The notes under the pieces were generated by a model. It was not told the origin of the DNA and ran no database searches. It was given only the letters and a program-made list of their open reading frames with translations. Made by a program: the position numbers and the translations under genes. From positions 2,170,001-2,234,000 of the forward strand of contig NZ_CP099391.1 in the NCBI RefSeq assembly GCF_023913515.1: DNA of 64,000 nt, written 5' to 3'. Below, one piece after another: positions 1 through 9,238 of the stretch. Source of the DNA: Natronococcus sp. CG52. Lineage in GTDB: Archaea > Halobacteriota > Halobacteria > Halobacteriales > Natrialbaceae. Numbering within the stretch: the stretch's first letter is position 1; each line of letters starts with the position of its first letter.

Positions 1-526
1 TGGCCTCGAGGTTGCCGTGGGTGTGTTGGACGCCCTTCGGTCGGCCCGTCGTTCCGCTCGTAAAGAGAATTTCCGCGATATCGTCGCTTCGACGAGGACG
101 GAGTTCGTACTCGTCGTCGCTCTCCTCGAGCAACCGTTCGAACCGATCGCCGACGGAGCCGTCGATCGTCACCGGTGAGTCGACCGCGGTTGCGACGTCC
201 GCCCATCGCTCGTCCGTGACGAGAACGGAGACGTCGCTGGTCTCGAGGATGTACTCGATTTGCTGGTCGCTGAACTGTGTGTTGATCGGGACGGGAATCG
301 CACCCCGTTTCATCGCCCCTAGATAGCTGAGGAGTAACTCGAGGCGATTCTCGAGACAGATCGCGACCCACTCACCGCGCTCGACACCGAGTGTCTCGAG
401 CGCGTTTGCCACCCGGTTGGTTTCCGTCGCGAATTCTTCGTAGGTACGGAGACCGTTTGCGTCGCCGACCGCCGGTCTGGTGGGAACGTTTCGCGCGGCG
501 AAGTCGACGTGATTTGCGAAATTCAT
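1..526 (-). CDS. acyl-CoA synthetase (AMP-binding), N-terminal part only
   Basis: The reverse strand reads from an ATG at 526 and runs off the left edge, so about 175 N-terminal residues are visible. The protein begins MNFANHVDFAARNVP and carries the adenylate-forming signature LFTSGTTGRPKGV near its visible end, which is the ATP-binding P-loop-like motif of the ANL superfamily. The family activates a carboxylic acid to an acyl-AMP and then to the CoA thioester. The substrate cannot be told from this part. It lies on the same strand as the IclR regulator at 951-1727 and on the other side of it from a second acyl-CoA synthetase, so a shared catabolic function under IclR control is a reasonable inference. 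An AT-rich stretch near 565-600 could hold its promoter. Confidence 0.9.
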   Translation of the reverse strand, partial: MNFANHVDFAARNVPTRPAVGDANGLRTYEEFATETNRVANALETLGVERGEWVAICLENRLELLLSYLGAMKRGAIPVPINTQFSDQQIEYILETSDVSVLVTDERWADVATAVDSPVTIDGSVGDRFERLLEESDDEYELRPRRSDDIAEILFTSGTTGRPKGVQHTHGNLEA

Positions 527-950
527 ACTATCCTGTTACTGTGGACACCTATCCCGTTTTCTGATTTATACACCCGATCTCAGCTGAGAAATTAAAAATA
601 GGGTTAGTAGAACGCGTCTCCCGTCGCGTGGAGCGCTGTCCCGTATTATCGAACAATCGACGGGGGCAGGAAGTAATTGCGGAGGTGGAATAGTAGCTAC
701 TGAACGTCATGCACACCCGATCGCACAGCCCTCGTGCGATCGGTGTGAAAACCGGTTCAGTTGGTGTTATAAGAGCGGTCCGAGAGAGCAGGTCCCCACC
801 CGGCCTGGATTTCAAATTTATTGGCCGTCGATACCCTCTCGATCACACGACAGCTGTGGGGATCGGAAGAACAGCTCTTCGGGTGTTCGGAACGATCCCA
901 CATTGTCGAACAGCGTCGAACCGATTCCCTCCCGAACCCGCCCCTGAACC
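527..950. other. intergenic region
   Basis: This stretch lies between the end of the IclR regulator and the start of the acyl-CoA synthetase. It holds an AT-rich segment near 565-600 and one short copy of the interspersed palindromic repeat (689-772). I see no convincing gene; the open frames here are short and cross the repeat. Confidence 0.6.
689..772 (+). repeat. interspersed palindromic repeat, short form (copy 1)
   Basis: The copy has the family layout: an ATAGTAGCTACTGAACGTCA-like left end, CACACCCGATCGCAC, a short loop, GTGCGATCGGTGTG, and a CAGTTGGT right end. The inner CGATCGCAC/GTGCGATCG arms can fold into a hairpin. It lacks the GGTTCGGAGCGAGCGAA insert seen in the long copies. 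Related copies lie at 7819, 9239, 11304, 18700, 24165 and 43418. Confidence 0.75.
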
Positions 951-1727
951 CTATCTTTTCGACCCGAAGACGATGTCCGTCTGAATCGTGTCGGCGTGCT
1001 CTCGGACGAGTGAGACGATCTCTCCGCCCTCGAGTTCCTCCGCAATCTCAGCCGTAGGGCCGTAGACAGCGATGGCACCGTACACGCGGTCGTCGGTCGC
1101 GATCGCTGCGCCGACCCCCGTGCTTCCGTCGATCATCTCACCGCGATCCACCGCGTACCCCTGTGTACGAACGGTCTCCAGTTCGGCGCGGAGTGCCCGC
1201 TCGTCGGTTATCGTCCCCTCGGTTCGTCCCGGAAGGCCGTACCGATCGACGATCGACGATAGTCGTTCCGGGGGGAGTTGTGCGAGGATCGCCTTCCCCG
1301 GTGCGTTCGTGTGGAGGTGGACGCGCGTGAGCGAGAGGCCACCTGCGGCCGGCGTGTACTCGTCGTCTCTCCAGTGCGTTGCAAACAGGATCGCCCCCAT
1401 TCCGTTCTCTTCGGTGACCAACTGAACGTGCCCGTTCGACTCCCGTTCGAGGCGCTTGACCGTTTCGATCCCGTGAGCGAACACCTCGAGGGTAGCGCGC
1501 GATTCCCGGCCGATATGGAAGTATCGGGTACTGAGCCGGTAGTTCCCGTCCGTTTTGACGACGTATCCGAGCCGTTCGAGCGTCTGGAGATGATTGTGTA
1601 CCGTACTCTTCGGACGCTCGAGTGTCTCCGATAGCTCGGTCACTCCCGCTTGCCCGCGGTCGCGAATCGCGTCGATCACTTCGTAGGATCGCTTGACCGA
1701 ACTGATCGGAACGGACGGATCGTTCAT
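951..1727 (-). CDS. IclR family transcriptional regulator
   Basis: The product has 258 residues, the normal IclR size. Residues 7-70 form a winged helix-turn-helix with the usual spacing (GVTELSETLERPKSTVHNHL, then LGYVVKTDGNYRLS). The rest matches the IclR effector-binding GAF-like domain, including NAPGKAILAQLP and GVGAAIATDDRVYGAIAVYG. IclR proteins bind operators as dimers or tetramers and usually answer a catabolic intermediate. It is divergent from the acyl-CoA synthetase at 1960 and upstream, on the same strand, of the one ending at the left edge. Control of acyl-CoA or aromatic acid breakdown is therefore likely, though the ligand is unknown. Confidence 0.95.
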   Translation of the reverse strand: MNDPSVPISSVKRSYEVIDAIRDRGQAGVTELSETLERPKSTVHNHLQTLERLGYVVKTDGNYRLSTRYFHIGRESRATLEVFAHGIETVKRLERESNGHVQLVTEENGMGAILFATHWRDDEYTPAAGGLSLTRVHLHTNAPGKAILAQLPPERLSSIVDRYGLPGRTEGTITDERALRAELETVRTQGYAVDRGEMIDGSTGVGAAIATDDRVYGAIAVYGPTAEIAEELEGGEIVSLVREHADTIQTDIVFGSKR

Positions 1728-1959
1728 ACCTCAGTATGATCGTTCCGCTACTTAGGTTTGTTCGATAATGTGGTACGAGTTAGGGCGTTTCGGTATTCAG
1801 TCAGCTCTCGGACGCTCCTCTCGACTGGATCCGCCGGTTCACCACTCGCAGCGACGGTCGGCGGCGACGATCTGCCAACTCTCGAATCGAACCCGCGAGA
1901 GCTATAACCTATGTAATGAAAAATGTAATAACTCGGCTCTGTGTCTGAAGAGAGTGTAT

Positions 1960-3612
1960 ATGCCGGCCGGAACAGACCAGACACTCCGACCGTTTCTGTG
2001 GCGCGCAGCCAACCTGTATTCCGATACGGAGATCGTCTCCCGCAACCACGACGGAATGCAGCGATACACGTACGGCGAGTACGAGCAACGAACGAGTCGG
2101 CTCGCGAACGCACTCGACGAGCACGGCATCGAGGAAGGTGACCGAGTTGGGACGTTCTGCTGGAACCATTCCCGGCACTTCGAGACGTACTTCGGCGTGC
2201 CGTCGGTCGGCGCCCAGCTTCACACGATCAATCCGCTGCTCCCCGACGCGCACATCCAGTACATCGTCGACAACGCCGACGATCGGCTGATCTTCGTCGA
2301 CCACTCGCTCGCGCCGAAACTCGCGAGCGCGGTAGCCGACGCCGACGACGAGTTCGACGGCGTTGATTTCGTCGTGATGGGAAGCGAGCCCTCCGATGAC
2401 CTCGACGCGACGCCCTACGAATCGTTCATCGAAGGCCAGGAGACGGAGTACGACTGGCCCGATATCGACGAGGACCAGCCGGCGGGGATGTGTTACACCT
2501 CGGGGACGACCGGCAACCCGAAGGGCGTCGAGTACACCCAGCAGATGCTCTGGAGCCACACGATGGCGACCCTGACGCCACAGGGGATCCCGATGGCCGA
2601 CGACGACGTCGTCATGCCCGTCGTGCCGATGTTCCACGTCAACGCGTGGGGAATGCCGTTTACGGCGACCGCAGGCGGGTCCAAACACGTCTACCCGGGT
2701 CCGTCGCCCGAACCCGAAGACATCGCGAACCTCATCGAAAACGAGGGCGTGACCATCAGCGCAGGGGTTCCGACCGTCTGGCTCGGGCTGATGGAGTACT
2801 GTTCGGAGCACGACGTCGATCTCTCGACGCTCGAGACGGTGATCGTCGGCGGCTCGGCCGCCCCGAAATCGATGATCGAGTGGTTCGACGAGCAGGGCGT
2901 CGAGGTCCTCCACGCCTGGGGAATGACCGAGATGTCCCCGATCGGCTCGGTTTCCCACCTCAAATCCGATCTTCGGGATGCGGACTACGAGACCCAACTC
3001 GAGAAACGCGGCAAGCAGGGGCTGATGGTTCCGGGCCTCGAGTTCAAGGTGATCGACGAGAACAGCGAGGAGATCGCCTGGGATGGAGAGGAGTTCGGGG
3101 AACTGTGGATCCGCGGTCCCTGGGTCACGAAAGAGTACTTCAAGCGTCCCGAAGCTAACGAGGAAGACTTCGAGGACGGCTGGCTCAAGACCGGTGACGT
3201 CGTCACCGTCGACGAGGACGGCTACATCCAAATCGTCGATCGCGAAAAGGACGTGATCAAATCCGGCGGGGAGTGGATCTCGTCGGTCGAACTCGAGAAC
3301 GCGGTGATGGCTCACGGCGACGTCTCCGAAGCGGCCGTCGTCGGCGTTCCCCACGAACGCTGGCAGGAGCGACCGGTTGCGTTCGTCGTGCCGGGAGAGG
3401 GTGTCGATCGAGACACGCTCGTTTCGGAGATTACCGAGATGCTCGCCGACGACTACCCCAAGTGGTGGCTTCCGGACGAGATCGAGTTTATCGAGGAGGT
3501 ACCCAAGACGGCGACCGGCAAGTTCTCGAAGAAGGATATCCGCGAGGAGTACGCCGACCAGTCCCTCGTCGAGGGACAGGTGCCGGAGGATGCCGCACCG
3601 GATCGAGACTGA
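1960..3612 (+). CDS. long/medium-chain acyl-CoA synthetase (AMP-dependent ligase)
   Basis: The open frame extends upstream to 1768, but the 64 extra residues are not family-like, and the ATG at 1960 (MPAGTDQTLRPFLWRAANLY) gives a normal 550-residue enzyme. The motif CYTSGTTGNPKGVEYT lies near residue 177 and is the ATP/AMP-binding signature. HAWGMTEMSP is the A5 motif, LKTGDVVTVDEDGYIQIVDR is the A7/A8 hinge, and PKTATGKFSKKDI near the C-terminus carries the catalytic lysine of the second half-reaction. The family converts a free acid, CoA and ATP to acyl-CoA. The overall style resembles haloarchaeal fatty-acid CoA ligases, but substrate choice cannot be read. It is divergently paired with the IclR regulator. 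Confidence 0.93.
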   Translation: MPAGTDQTLRPFLWRAANLYSDTEIVSRNHDGMQRYTYGEYEQRTSRLANALDEHGIEEGDRVGTFCWNHSRHFETYFGVPSVGAQLHTINPLLPDAHIQYIVDNADDRLIFVDHSLAPKLASAVADADDEFDGVDFVVMGSEPSDDLDATPYESFIEGQETEYDWPDIDEDQPAGMCYTSGTTGNPKGVEYTQQMLWSHTMATLTPQGIPMADDDVVMPVVPMFHVNAWGMPFTATAGGSKHVYPGPSPEPEDIANLIENEGVTISAGVPTVWLGLMEYCSEHDVDLSTLETVIVGGSAAPKSMIEWFDEQGVEVLHAWGMTEMSPIGSVSHLKSDLRDADYETQLEKRGKQGLMVPGLEFKVIDENSEEIAWDGEEFGELWIRGPWVTKEYFKRPEANEEDFEDGWLKTGDVVTVDEDGYIQIVDREKDVIKSGGEWISSVELENAVMAHGDVSEAAVVGVPHERWQERPVAFVVPGEGVDRDTLVSEITEMLADDYPKWWLPDEIEFIEEVPKTATGKFSKKDIREEYADQSLVEGQVPEDAAPDRD

Positions 3613-3817
3613 GTAGCTCCCGCACGCCGTTCTCTCGCTGCGTGGAACCTGGACCACCGCGACCGTTGTTCTGACAGCCTCCGAGACGGCGACCGGTACG
3701 TTCAGTTCGTCGGTTCTAATAAGTAAAAATAAAGTATCATAAATAGATAAACAAGAAAGCAAAATATTAAGTGCTGCGTTACTGTTTGTGATACTGTGTT
3801 TCACGGTAGTACGCACC

Positions 3818-5023
3818 ATGTCAAGAGATAGTACCAACTCCGTCTCGAGGCGAACAGTCATGCAGGGCCTGGGCGGTCTGGCCGCCGTGTCGATGTCCGG
3901 CGCGACGGTCGCGGAGGCGGAGGAGGCGCTCACCGAAGCGCTCCCGACGGACCCCCACACTCGCGACACCTATCGGGCCATCGTCGACGCGATCATCCCC
4001 GAAACGCCACAGCTGGAGGACGAACTCGGACCGGAGCACGTCCCCGGCGGACTCGAGGTCGAACTCGAGAAGTTCCTCGTCTGGGACTTCAACCACTTCC
4101 ACGAGATTCGACTCGAGACCCTGGCCAACACCGGCGGAACCGATCCGGTGACCGACGACGCACCCTCGGCGGACCAGCTGGAGCTCAGCCTCGAGCCGGG
4201 AGAAGCAGACTCCGATCTCGATGCGCTGCTGGAGGTCGACGGCATCGATACCGCCGTCATCGACGCGGTGATCGACGACCTCAACGATCTGCTCGCAACC
4301 CTCAGCGGCGGGCTCCTCGGCTCATCCGACGAGATCACCACCGACGATTTCGAGGAGACCCTCGACTTCGGCACGATCGAGGCGCTCGAGATCACGATCG
4401 ACGAGACGGTCGACGAAGACGAAACTGGACCGGTCGATTTCGACGTGTTCGTCGAAACGGCCAACGAAACCAGTAACACGGCTATTCAGAACTACCCGTA
4501 CGCTTCACTGTTCACCATCGTCTTCGACATCGTCGCGACGGAGTTCATCCTCCTCGGAAAAAACGAGGATGCGATCGACCGCGGCAACGAGGAGTTCCCG
4601 GCCGGCGGGACCTTCGTCCAGCTCTCCCGAGAAGACCGGCTCCGCTGTCTCTGGAGCATCGTCGACGGCGGTGCGATCGACCGGCTCGACGGCCTCCTCG
4701 AGCCGATCGTCACGGACGTCGGTATCCTCAAATTCGTCGTGATGGCCGTCAACGGGCTTCACGGCTTCGGCTACTACACGGAGTGGTCGGGCTACGAGGA
4801 CACCAAGACCGCCACGCCGACGGATCGAGCGCTGAACGTGCCGCCGGGTAAAGTCCAGAGTCGGAGACAGACCGAGTATCCCGGCCCACAATCGGGCCAC
4901 GCAGCCGACTGGCGCCACGCTGTCCCCGGCGGGTTCGACGATCCCGAAGCGGACGAGTTGGATCTCGACAGCGATCTCAAAGGCGATGACGTTCTCGAGG
5001 GTATCGGAGGTGACACGCCGTGA
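3818..5023 (+). CDS. Tat-exported gluconate 2-dehydrogenase subunit 3-like protein
   Basis: An ATG ten codons into the frame (3818) starts a clean twin-arginine signal: SVSRRTVMQGLGGLAAVS, followed by AEAEEA as a likely cleavage zone. The mature part (DTYRAIVDAIIPETPQ) fits the small subunit family that partners membrane-bound GMC dehydrogenases. The protein has 401 residues, longer than bacterial homologues, with an acidic middle section (about residues 110-210). Its stop overlaps the start of the GMC oxidoreductase at 5020, so the two are co-translated and probably form one complex. The known role of this subunit type is to help export and mature the flavin subunit. An AT-rich block at 3717-3775 is the likely promoter region. 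Confidence 0.85.
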   Translation: MSRDSTNSVSRRTVMQGLGGLAAVSMSGATVAEAEEALTEALPTDPHTRDTYRAIVDAIIPETPQLEDELGPEHVPGGLEVELEKFLVWDFNHFHEIRLETLANTGGTDPVTDDAPSADQLELSLEPGEADSDLDALLEVDGIDTAVIDAVIDDLNDLLATLSGGLLGSSDEITTDDFEETLDFGTIEALEITIDETVDEDETGPVDFDVFVETANETSNTAIQNYPYASLFTIVFDIVATEFILLGKNEDAIDRGNEEFPAGGTFVQLSREDRLRCLWSIVDGGAIDRLDGLLEPIVTDVGILKFVVMAVNGLHGFGYYTEWSGYEDTKTATPTDRALNVPPGKVQSRRQTEYPGPQSGHAADWRHAVPGGFDDPEADELDLDSDLKGDDVLEGIGGDTP

Positions 5024-6753
5024 ACGATCCGGACGTCGTCATCATCGGTGCCGGTGCGGACGGTCCCGCGACTGCCTCACGCCTCGCACGGGAACACGGC
5101 CTCGACGTCCTCGTCCTCGAGGGCGGTGCGTGGCACGGTAACGAGAAGTGGCCGAAACCGCACGTGGACGCCGGTGGGACGGTGAGTACCGATCCCGACG
5201 ATCTCGACGGAAAGCTACTCGACGAGCAGTTCACCGTCCTGGAGGCCGGTGCGAACGACCCGACGTTCGGCTACCTTCGCGTCGGCCCCGCCGACCACTC
5301 TCGAGCCCCGTGGTTCCGAAACGTTCCACAGAACGCGTTCCTCTGGCAGGTGTCGGCCGTCGGCGGGACGTCGACTCACTACTTCGGGAACCATCCGCGC
5401 GGCTATCCGTACGCCTTCGACGAACAGCCACACTGGCCGATCGATTACGAGGACCTCGTTCCGTACTACCAGCTCAACGAGGCGGTGACGAGCACCCAGC
5501 AGGCCCCGATGACCAACAAGGAGGAGGTGTTCATCGAGGGTGCGGAGGGTGCCGGATACGACCGTCTCGACACGCTGAACGTGACCGAGACCGGCTGGCG
5601 GCCGCAGCCGAACGCGGTCGAAGACCCCCCGGACGAACTCAACTCGAACTTCGACGGCTCGTTCAGCTGGGACGACGGGTTCCGCGGTGACGCGCTCGCC
5701 GCCGACCACTTCCAGGGCGGACCGACGCCGGAGGGCGCGCCGGTTCGAGAGAAAGCGCGGAAATCGAGCAACACCAGTTGGGTGCCCCGGGCGCTGGATA
5801 CGAACGAAAACGAAAGCGTCGGCAACGTCGCCATCCGACCGAACGCCTACGTCACGGACATCAAAACCGACGAGGGTGCCGGCAATCTCGAGGCAACCGG
5901 CGTCGAGTTCCGCGATACCTGGTCCGGTTCGACCGTGACCGTCGAGGCGGACGTCACCGTCCTCGCGGCGGGCTGCATCGAGTCGCCCCGACTCTGGCTC
6001 AACTCCGGACTGCCGGACGACGGCTGGGTCGGCAAGGGACTCACCACGCACTGGTTCGACTGGATCGTCGGCGTCTACCCGGACGACGCGGTCGAAGACA
6101 TCAACGGCGAGCCGAACATGGATCCGTTCGTCGGGCACAACTCCGCGGTGCGATTCGACAAACCCGGCGTCGGCGGCATGGAAGACATCGGGATGTCGCC
6201 CGGCCTCGTCTCCTTCGCCAACTACCTGTTCAGCCAGGCGGGGTACAGCTTCGACGTCGAGGTCGACCCCGACGAGCCGTGGGACAGTCGCGGTTACGTG
6301 GTCGGCGAGGAACTCAAGCGACGGATGGCAGACTATCGCAACACCAAGGCGCTGCTCATCCTGACCGACGACCTGCCGCGACAGGACAACGGCGTCTCGC
6401 TGGACGACACGTTCGCCGACGAACACGGTGCGGTTCCCGAAATCAGGTGGGAGCCCCACCCCGACGACGACGCGAAGCGCGACGAACTCTCGCGGATCGC
6501 CGCGCGAATTCACAAGGAGGCCGGTGCAGAGCACGTCCACCGGTGTGACTGGCCGCCGCTGTTCCTCCACATGCAGTCTTCGATGCGGATGGGGAAAGTC
6601 GTCGATGAGAACGCCGAAGCCTACAACGTCGACCGGTTGTTCGTCGGCGATCACTCCGCGTTAGCCAACGGCGTCGGCGGACCGAATCCAACCAACAGCG
6701 GTCAAGCACTCTCACTCCGAACCGCTGATCGAATCGGAGAGCTGTACTTCTGA
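5020..6753 (+). CDS. GMC family FAD-dependent oxidoreductase (dehydrogenase large subunit)
   Basis: The gene starts with GTG overlapping the previous stop by 4 bases and gives 577 residues. The N-terminus VVIIGAGADGPATASRLA is a dinucleotide-binding fold for FAD, followed by VLVLEGG. The middle carries VSAVGGTSTHYFGN and VLAAGCIESPRLWLNSG. The C-terminal GMC_oxred_C region contains HMQSSMRMG and VGDHSALANGVGGPNPTNSG. The family oxidises alcohol groups of sugars or polyols. It has no signal peptide of its own, so it may travel with the Tat-signal subunit encoded upstream. No haem c subunit, the third partner in bacterial gluconate/fructose dehydrogenases, is encoded here. The electron acceptor and substrate are unknown. 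Confidence 0.9.
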   Translation: MNDPDVVIIGAGADGPATASRLAREHGLDVLVLEGGAWHGNEKWPKPHVDAGGTVSTDPDDLDGKLLDEQFTVLEAGANDPTFGYLRVGPADHSRAPWFRNVPQNAFLWQVSAVGGTSTHYFGNHPRGYPYAFDEQPHWPIDYEDLVPYYQLNEAVTSTQQAPMTNKEEVFIEGAEGAGYDRLDTLNVTETGWRPQPNAVEDPPDELNSNFDGSFSWDDGFRGDALAADHFQGGPTPEGAPVREKARKSSNTSWVPRALDTNENESVGNVAIRPNAYVTDIKTDEGAGNLEATGVEFRDTWSGSTVTVEADVTVLAAGCIESPRLWLNSGLPDDGWVGKGLTTHWFDWIVGVYPDDAVEDINGEPNMDPFVGHNSAVRFDKPGVGGMEDIGMSPGLVSFANYLFSQAGYSFDVEVDPDEPWDSRGYVVGEELKRRMADYRNTKALLILTDDLPRQDNGVSLDDTFADEHGAVPEIRWEPHPDDDAKRDELSRIAARIHKEAGAEHVHRCDWPPLFLHMQSSMRMGKVVDENAEAYNVDRLFVGDHSALANGVGGPNPTNSGQALSLRTADRIGELYF

Positions 6754-7818
6754 GGAAGACGCCGTTTCTGGCCGAACGATGCCAGAAGCCCGGAACCCCA
6801 GTCCGGGCCCGTCGCGCATCGCGGCTCCGAGACTGCTTCCCGCGGTGTCGTCGAAACCCGACCGTTCGTGGACCGCCGGGCGTTCGATACTGGGGGGTGG
6901 GACAGCCGGTCTCTGCTATTCCGAGAGTCTCGGTATACCTCGCTTCGGTGGTCGTAGCCTGTAAATTGCGGTGAACGGTGTGGGCCGAGGACGGGTACCG
7001 ACTTCGCCGATAGAGTTCGATGGCTTTCTACCGACCTCTCTACTTTATATACTGCTCGAGAACTATAGATATCTGGCGGCGAGCGTGTGCGGAAGGCGGG
7101 TCGCGACTGGCCGGCCGAGCGCGATCGACGGCCGCGGACGACCGATCGTCGAATCGCGTCACGCACGACAAACTGATCGGTTCGACGGGTAATACGTACG
7201 AACGGTGTCTGCGGAAGGAAACGCCGGTACCTGGGGATCCCCCGAAACGGAACCCGTTTCGACGATCAGAAACCGCCTCGAATCGTCCAGAAGATCCTGA
7301 TCTCCATAATCTGCTGATCTGTCCCCTATCAGGCGCTTAGAGATCGGGTTCTCTCTATCGTTTTCTGAGAACGACGGCGGCAAGACCGCTGTATTGCTTG
7401 GTCTGGCATATCAGAACTCGAGGCCACACCGTGTCATCATCGGCTCCGCTGTTACGCTTCTATCCCAGATTCGAACCGATATCAAACATATCTTCTGGTC
7501 GATATAATTACCAAACTATCTGTTCGAAGAACTCTTTGCTCTCGAGGGCATCGCCGCGACCCCAGCGGTGGAAAGACGCGGTGACCGAACGCATATCGTG
7601 ATCGTTCAATTCTGACCGAGACGGTCACCGTAGCGCGACTCGAGCGGACGGTGGCGTCGCGTGTGTAACTCCCAGTCACGACCCTCGGAGAGGCCTGTAT
7701 TCCCTGTTGTCTTTGTCCTGTCGTGATTTCATCGCTCGGAGACCGATACTAGGTGCCTCGGAACCCTCAGTACCGGCTGGGAGACGTCGTACCCGTGTGG
7801 TGACCATCGCCTTCCCGG
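6754..7818. other. long non-coding or decayed stretch
   Basis: More than 1 kb follows the GMC gene without a frame that looks like a real protein. Short open frames exist on both strands but are arginine/serine-rich and unlike haloarchaeal proteins, as expected for shadow frames. Weak promoter-like AT runs occur near 7040-7075 and 7490-7520. I cannot assign a function. Confidence 0.55.
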
Positions 7819-7904
7819 TTATAGCACCAACTGAAACGGGTTCCACACCGACCGCACGACGGCTGTGTGATCGGGTGTACCCTGACGTTCGGTGGCTACT
7901 ATAG
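7819..7904 (-). repeat. interspersed palindromic repeat, short form (copy 2)
   Basis: The copy reads in reverse: TTATAGCACCAACTGAAACG at the left, and TCGGTGGCTACTATAG at the right. The CACACCG/CGGGTGT arms are slightly degenerate. It is about 86 bases long and lacks the central insert. Confidence 0.75.
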
Positions 7905-8005
7905 GTTCCGACGGGAACTCGAGCGAGCGCTCACAGCCGTCGGCGTCGTCGGACTTGCAGTCTAGGATGAGGACCCCGACCGCAGAGGCTGTCGACTCGA
8001 TTCCT

Positions 8006-8337
8006 TTACCGGTCGGCTGGTCCTCGTCGGTCCGGAGTCGAGATGCCAGAGCAGATTTGCTCGAGGATGTGATCGAAACGCTCGGGTAAACGCGGATCAC
8101 GTAGACAGTCGAAAATCAGGCATCGCTCTCGGTAGAGGTGCGTACGCCGGGACGAAGCGCAGTCAATCCCTCCTTCCGATCGACGTACACCGTCTCGCAG
8201 TCGACGATACAGTCGACGCCGAACCCGTCACTCCACCGTGTCTCACCAAACGTGAATCGCCATCGCTCGTCGCCGTCCTCGAGATCGGCCTCCCTTCCCG
8301 ATCGACCGAAGGACGAGTTGCGGTCGTTATTCGACGC
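8006..8337 (-). pseudogene. possible gene remnant, open frame without a start
   Basis: On the reverse strand, about 110 codons are open between a TGA near 8340 and a TAA at 8006, with protein-like content such as DGDERWRFTFGETRW and VDCIVDCETVYVDRKGG. No ATG or GTG start is present at a sensible place, and the frame follows directly on the amphi-Trp gene in a shifted phase. It may be the decayed tail of a lost gene. I do not recognise the family, and chance openness in GC-rich DNA is possible. Confidence 0.25.
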
Positions 8338-8728
8338 TCAGTCCGTCGTCAGCCTCGACCTGCTCGGCGTCCCAGCGGATCGTAAACGTGGTACTCCGCT
8401 CCGCGCCGGTATCCAGCAGATCGGAGTCCGTATCGATCGCGACGTCGAGCGTGCACGTCTGGGGCGGGTTGATCGTCGCACTGTCGTTGCCCGCGATCAC
8501 CGTGACTTTCTCCCCGACGCTCGAGCCCTGGCCCTGGCCTCGATCGCTCGTCCCGGTCGTCATGTCGGTGCCCTGCACGCCCGGCTCCTGTCTGTCGGTT
8601 GAGAGCGTTCGATCATCCCGTTCACCGGAGTCCGGCTGACGACTCGGATCGAGTTCGTCGGCGAAGCTCCGGAGGTAGTCGGCGATTTCTGCGCGGGTAC
8701 GATCCTGCGTCGAGTCGAGAGATGCCAT
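8327..8728 (-). CDS. amphi-Trp domain-containing protein
   Basis: The product has 133 residues. The N-terminal part (RAEIADYLRSFADEL) is a short helix typical of this haloarchaeal family. A variable, Gly/Asp/Ser-rich linker covers about residues 30-70. The C-terminal half (VTVIAGNDSATINPPQTCTL, then FTIRWDAEQ) matches the amphi-Trp domain: strands carrying the charged-pair and Trp pattern. The role of the family is unknown; small amphi-Trp proteins are common and multi-copy in Halobacteria. It ends at the edge of a possible remnant frame and stands alone, so no operon context helps. Confidence 0.7.
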   Translation of the reverse strand: MASLDSTQDRTRAEIADYLRSFADELDPSRQPDSGERDDRTLSTDRQEPGVQGTDMTTGTSDRGQGQGSSVGEKVTVIAGNDSATINPPQTCTLDVAIDTDSDLLDTGAERSTTFTIRWDAEQVEADDGLSVE

Positions 8729-8835
8729 GCAGAGTGGTCAATAACGTGAACAATGAGTGTGGGGCTTGCAATATATACCAGCTTACCAGCGAATTCAGCG
8801 ATAGACAGCCGGTACCGAACCCCCAGCATCTGTTT

Positions 8836-9030
8836 TCAGCTCGCCCGGGCTATCGAACTACGAGCTAGCGCGGGTCTGGGAGAGGCCCACGACGGCGATC
8901 GAGACCAGCCGATCGCCCCGCTCAGGAGCGTATCGAACACCGTCTGCACCAACGTCGTCTCGACCACCAGCTCCTGGTACTCGATCGGCCAGACCACGCT
9001 CGCGCAGTCAGATATCGCGTCGACCACCAC
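8836..9030 (-). CDS. doubtful small ORF with a hydrophobic N-terminus
   Basis: The product would have 64 residues. The first 45 (including SDCASVVWPIEYQELVV) read as a plausible protein, while the tail is Ser/Arg/Ala-rich and looks non-coding. An AT-rich promoter-like stretch (9034-9052) lies just upstream and could equally serve the zinc-binding gene at 9061 on the other strand. It may be the start of a truncated gene. No family was recognised. Confidence 0.2.
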   Translation of the reverse strand: MVVDAISDCASVVWPIEYQELVVETTLVQTVFDTLLSGAIGWSRSPSWASPRPALARSSIARAS

Positions 9031-9060
9031 GGCTATTTGAATAGTATATGAGAGTTACGT

Positions 9061-9204
9061 ATGCCAACCTGTGGCAACTGTAGCGAGTACGTCACGCGCG
9101 ACTTCGTTCGGGTATTCGGCGTCGACAGCGAGGTCCAGGGCTGTCCGAACTGTACGACGTACCGCGAACTCTGCGACGGCGGCGCAGTGGGCTCCACCGA
9201 GTGA
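9061..9204 (+). CDS. small zinc-binding protein, DUF7563-like
   Basis: This 47-residue frame starts MPTCGNCSEYVTRDFVRVFG and has two CxxC pairs (CGNC at 4-7 and CPNC later), which would form one zinc ribbon. The pattern CGNC, FVRVFG, GCPNC, REL matches a family of tiny zinc proteins widespread in Halobacteria (DUF7563 as I recall it). A paralogue lies at 15479-15676. The start is supported by a TATA-like ATAGTATATG 12-20 bases upstream, suggesting a short leader or none. The function is unknown. Confidence 0.8.
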   Translation: MPTCGNCSEYVTRDFVRVFGVDSEVQGCPNCTTYRELCDGGAVGSTE

Positions 9205-9238
9205 GACGTTTTGACCGCCGGTCCCGTCAGGCTCTCCG

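Noticed and set aside
1909-3969. 686-codon open frame on the minus strand opposite the acyl-CoA synthetase
   Set aside because: The plus strand encodes a clear family enzyme with all its motifs. Long antisense frames are common in GC-rich DNA, and this one has Arg/Val/Asp-rich shadow composition with no domain.
7819-8100. 93-residue minus frame at 7819-8100
   Set aside because: Its C-terminal third is inside the palindromic repeat and the rest is Ser/Arg-rich. It looks like chance openness.
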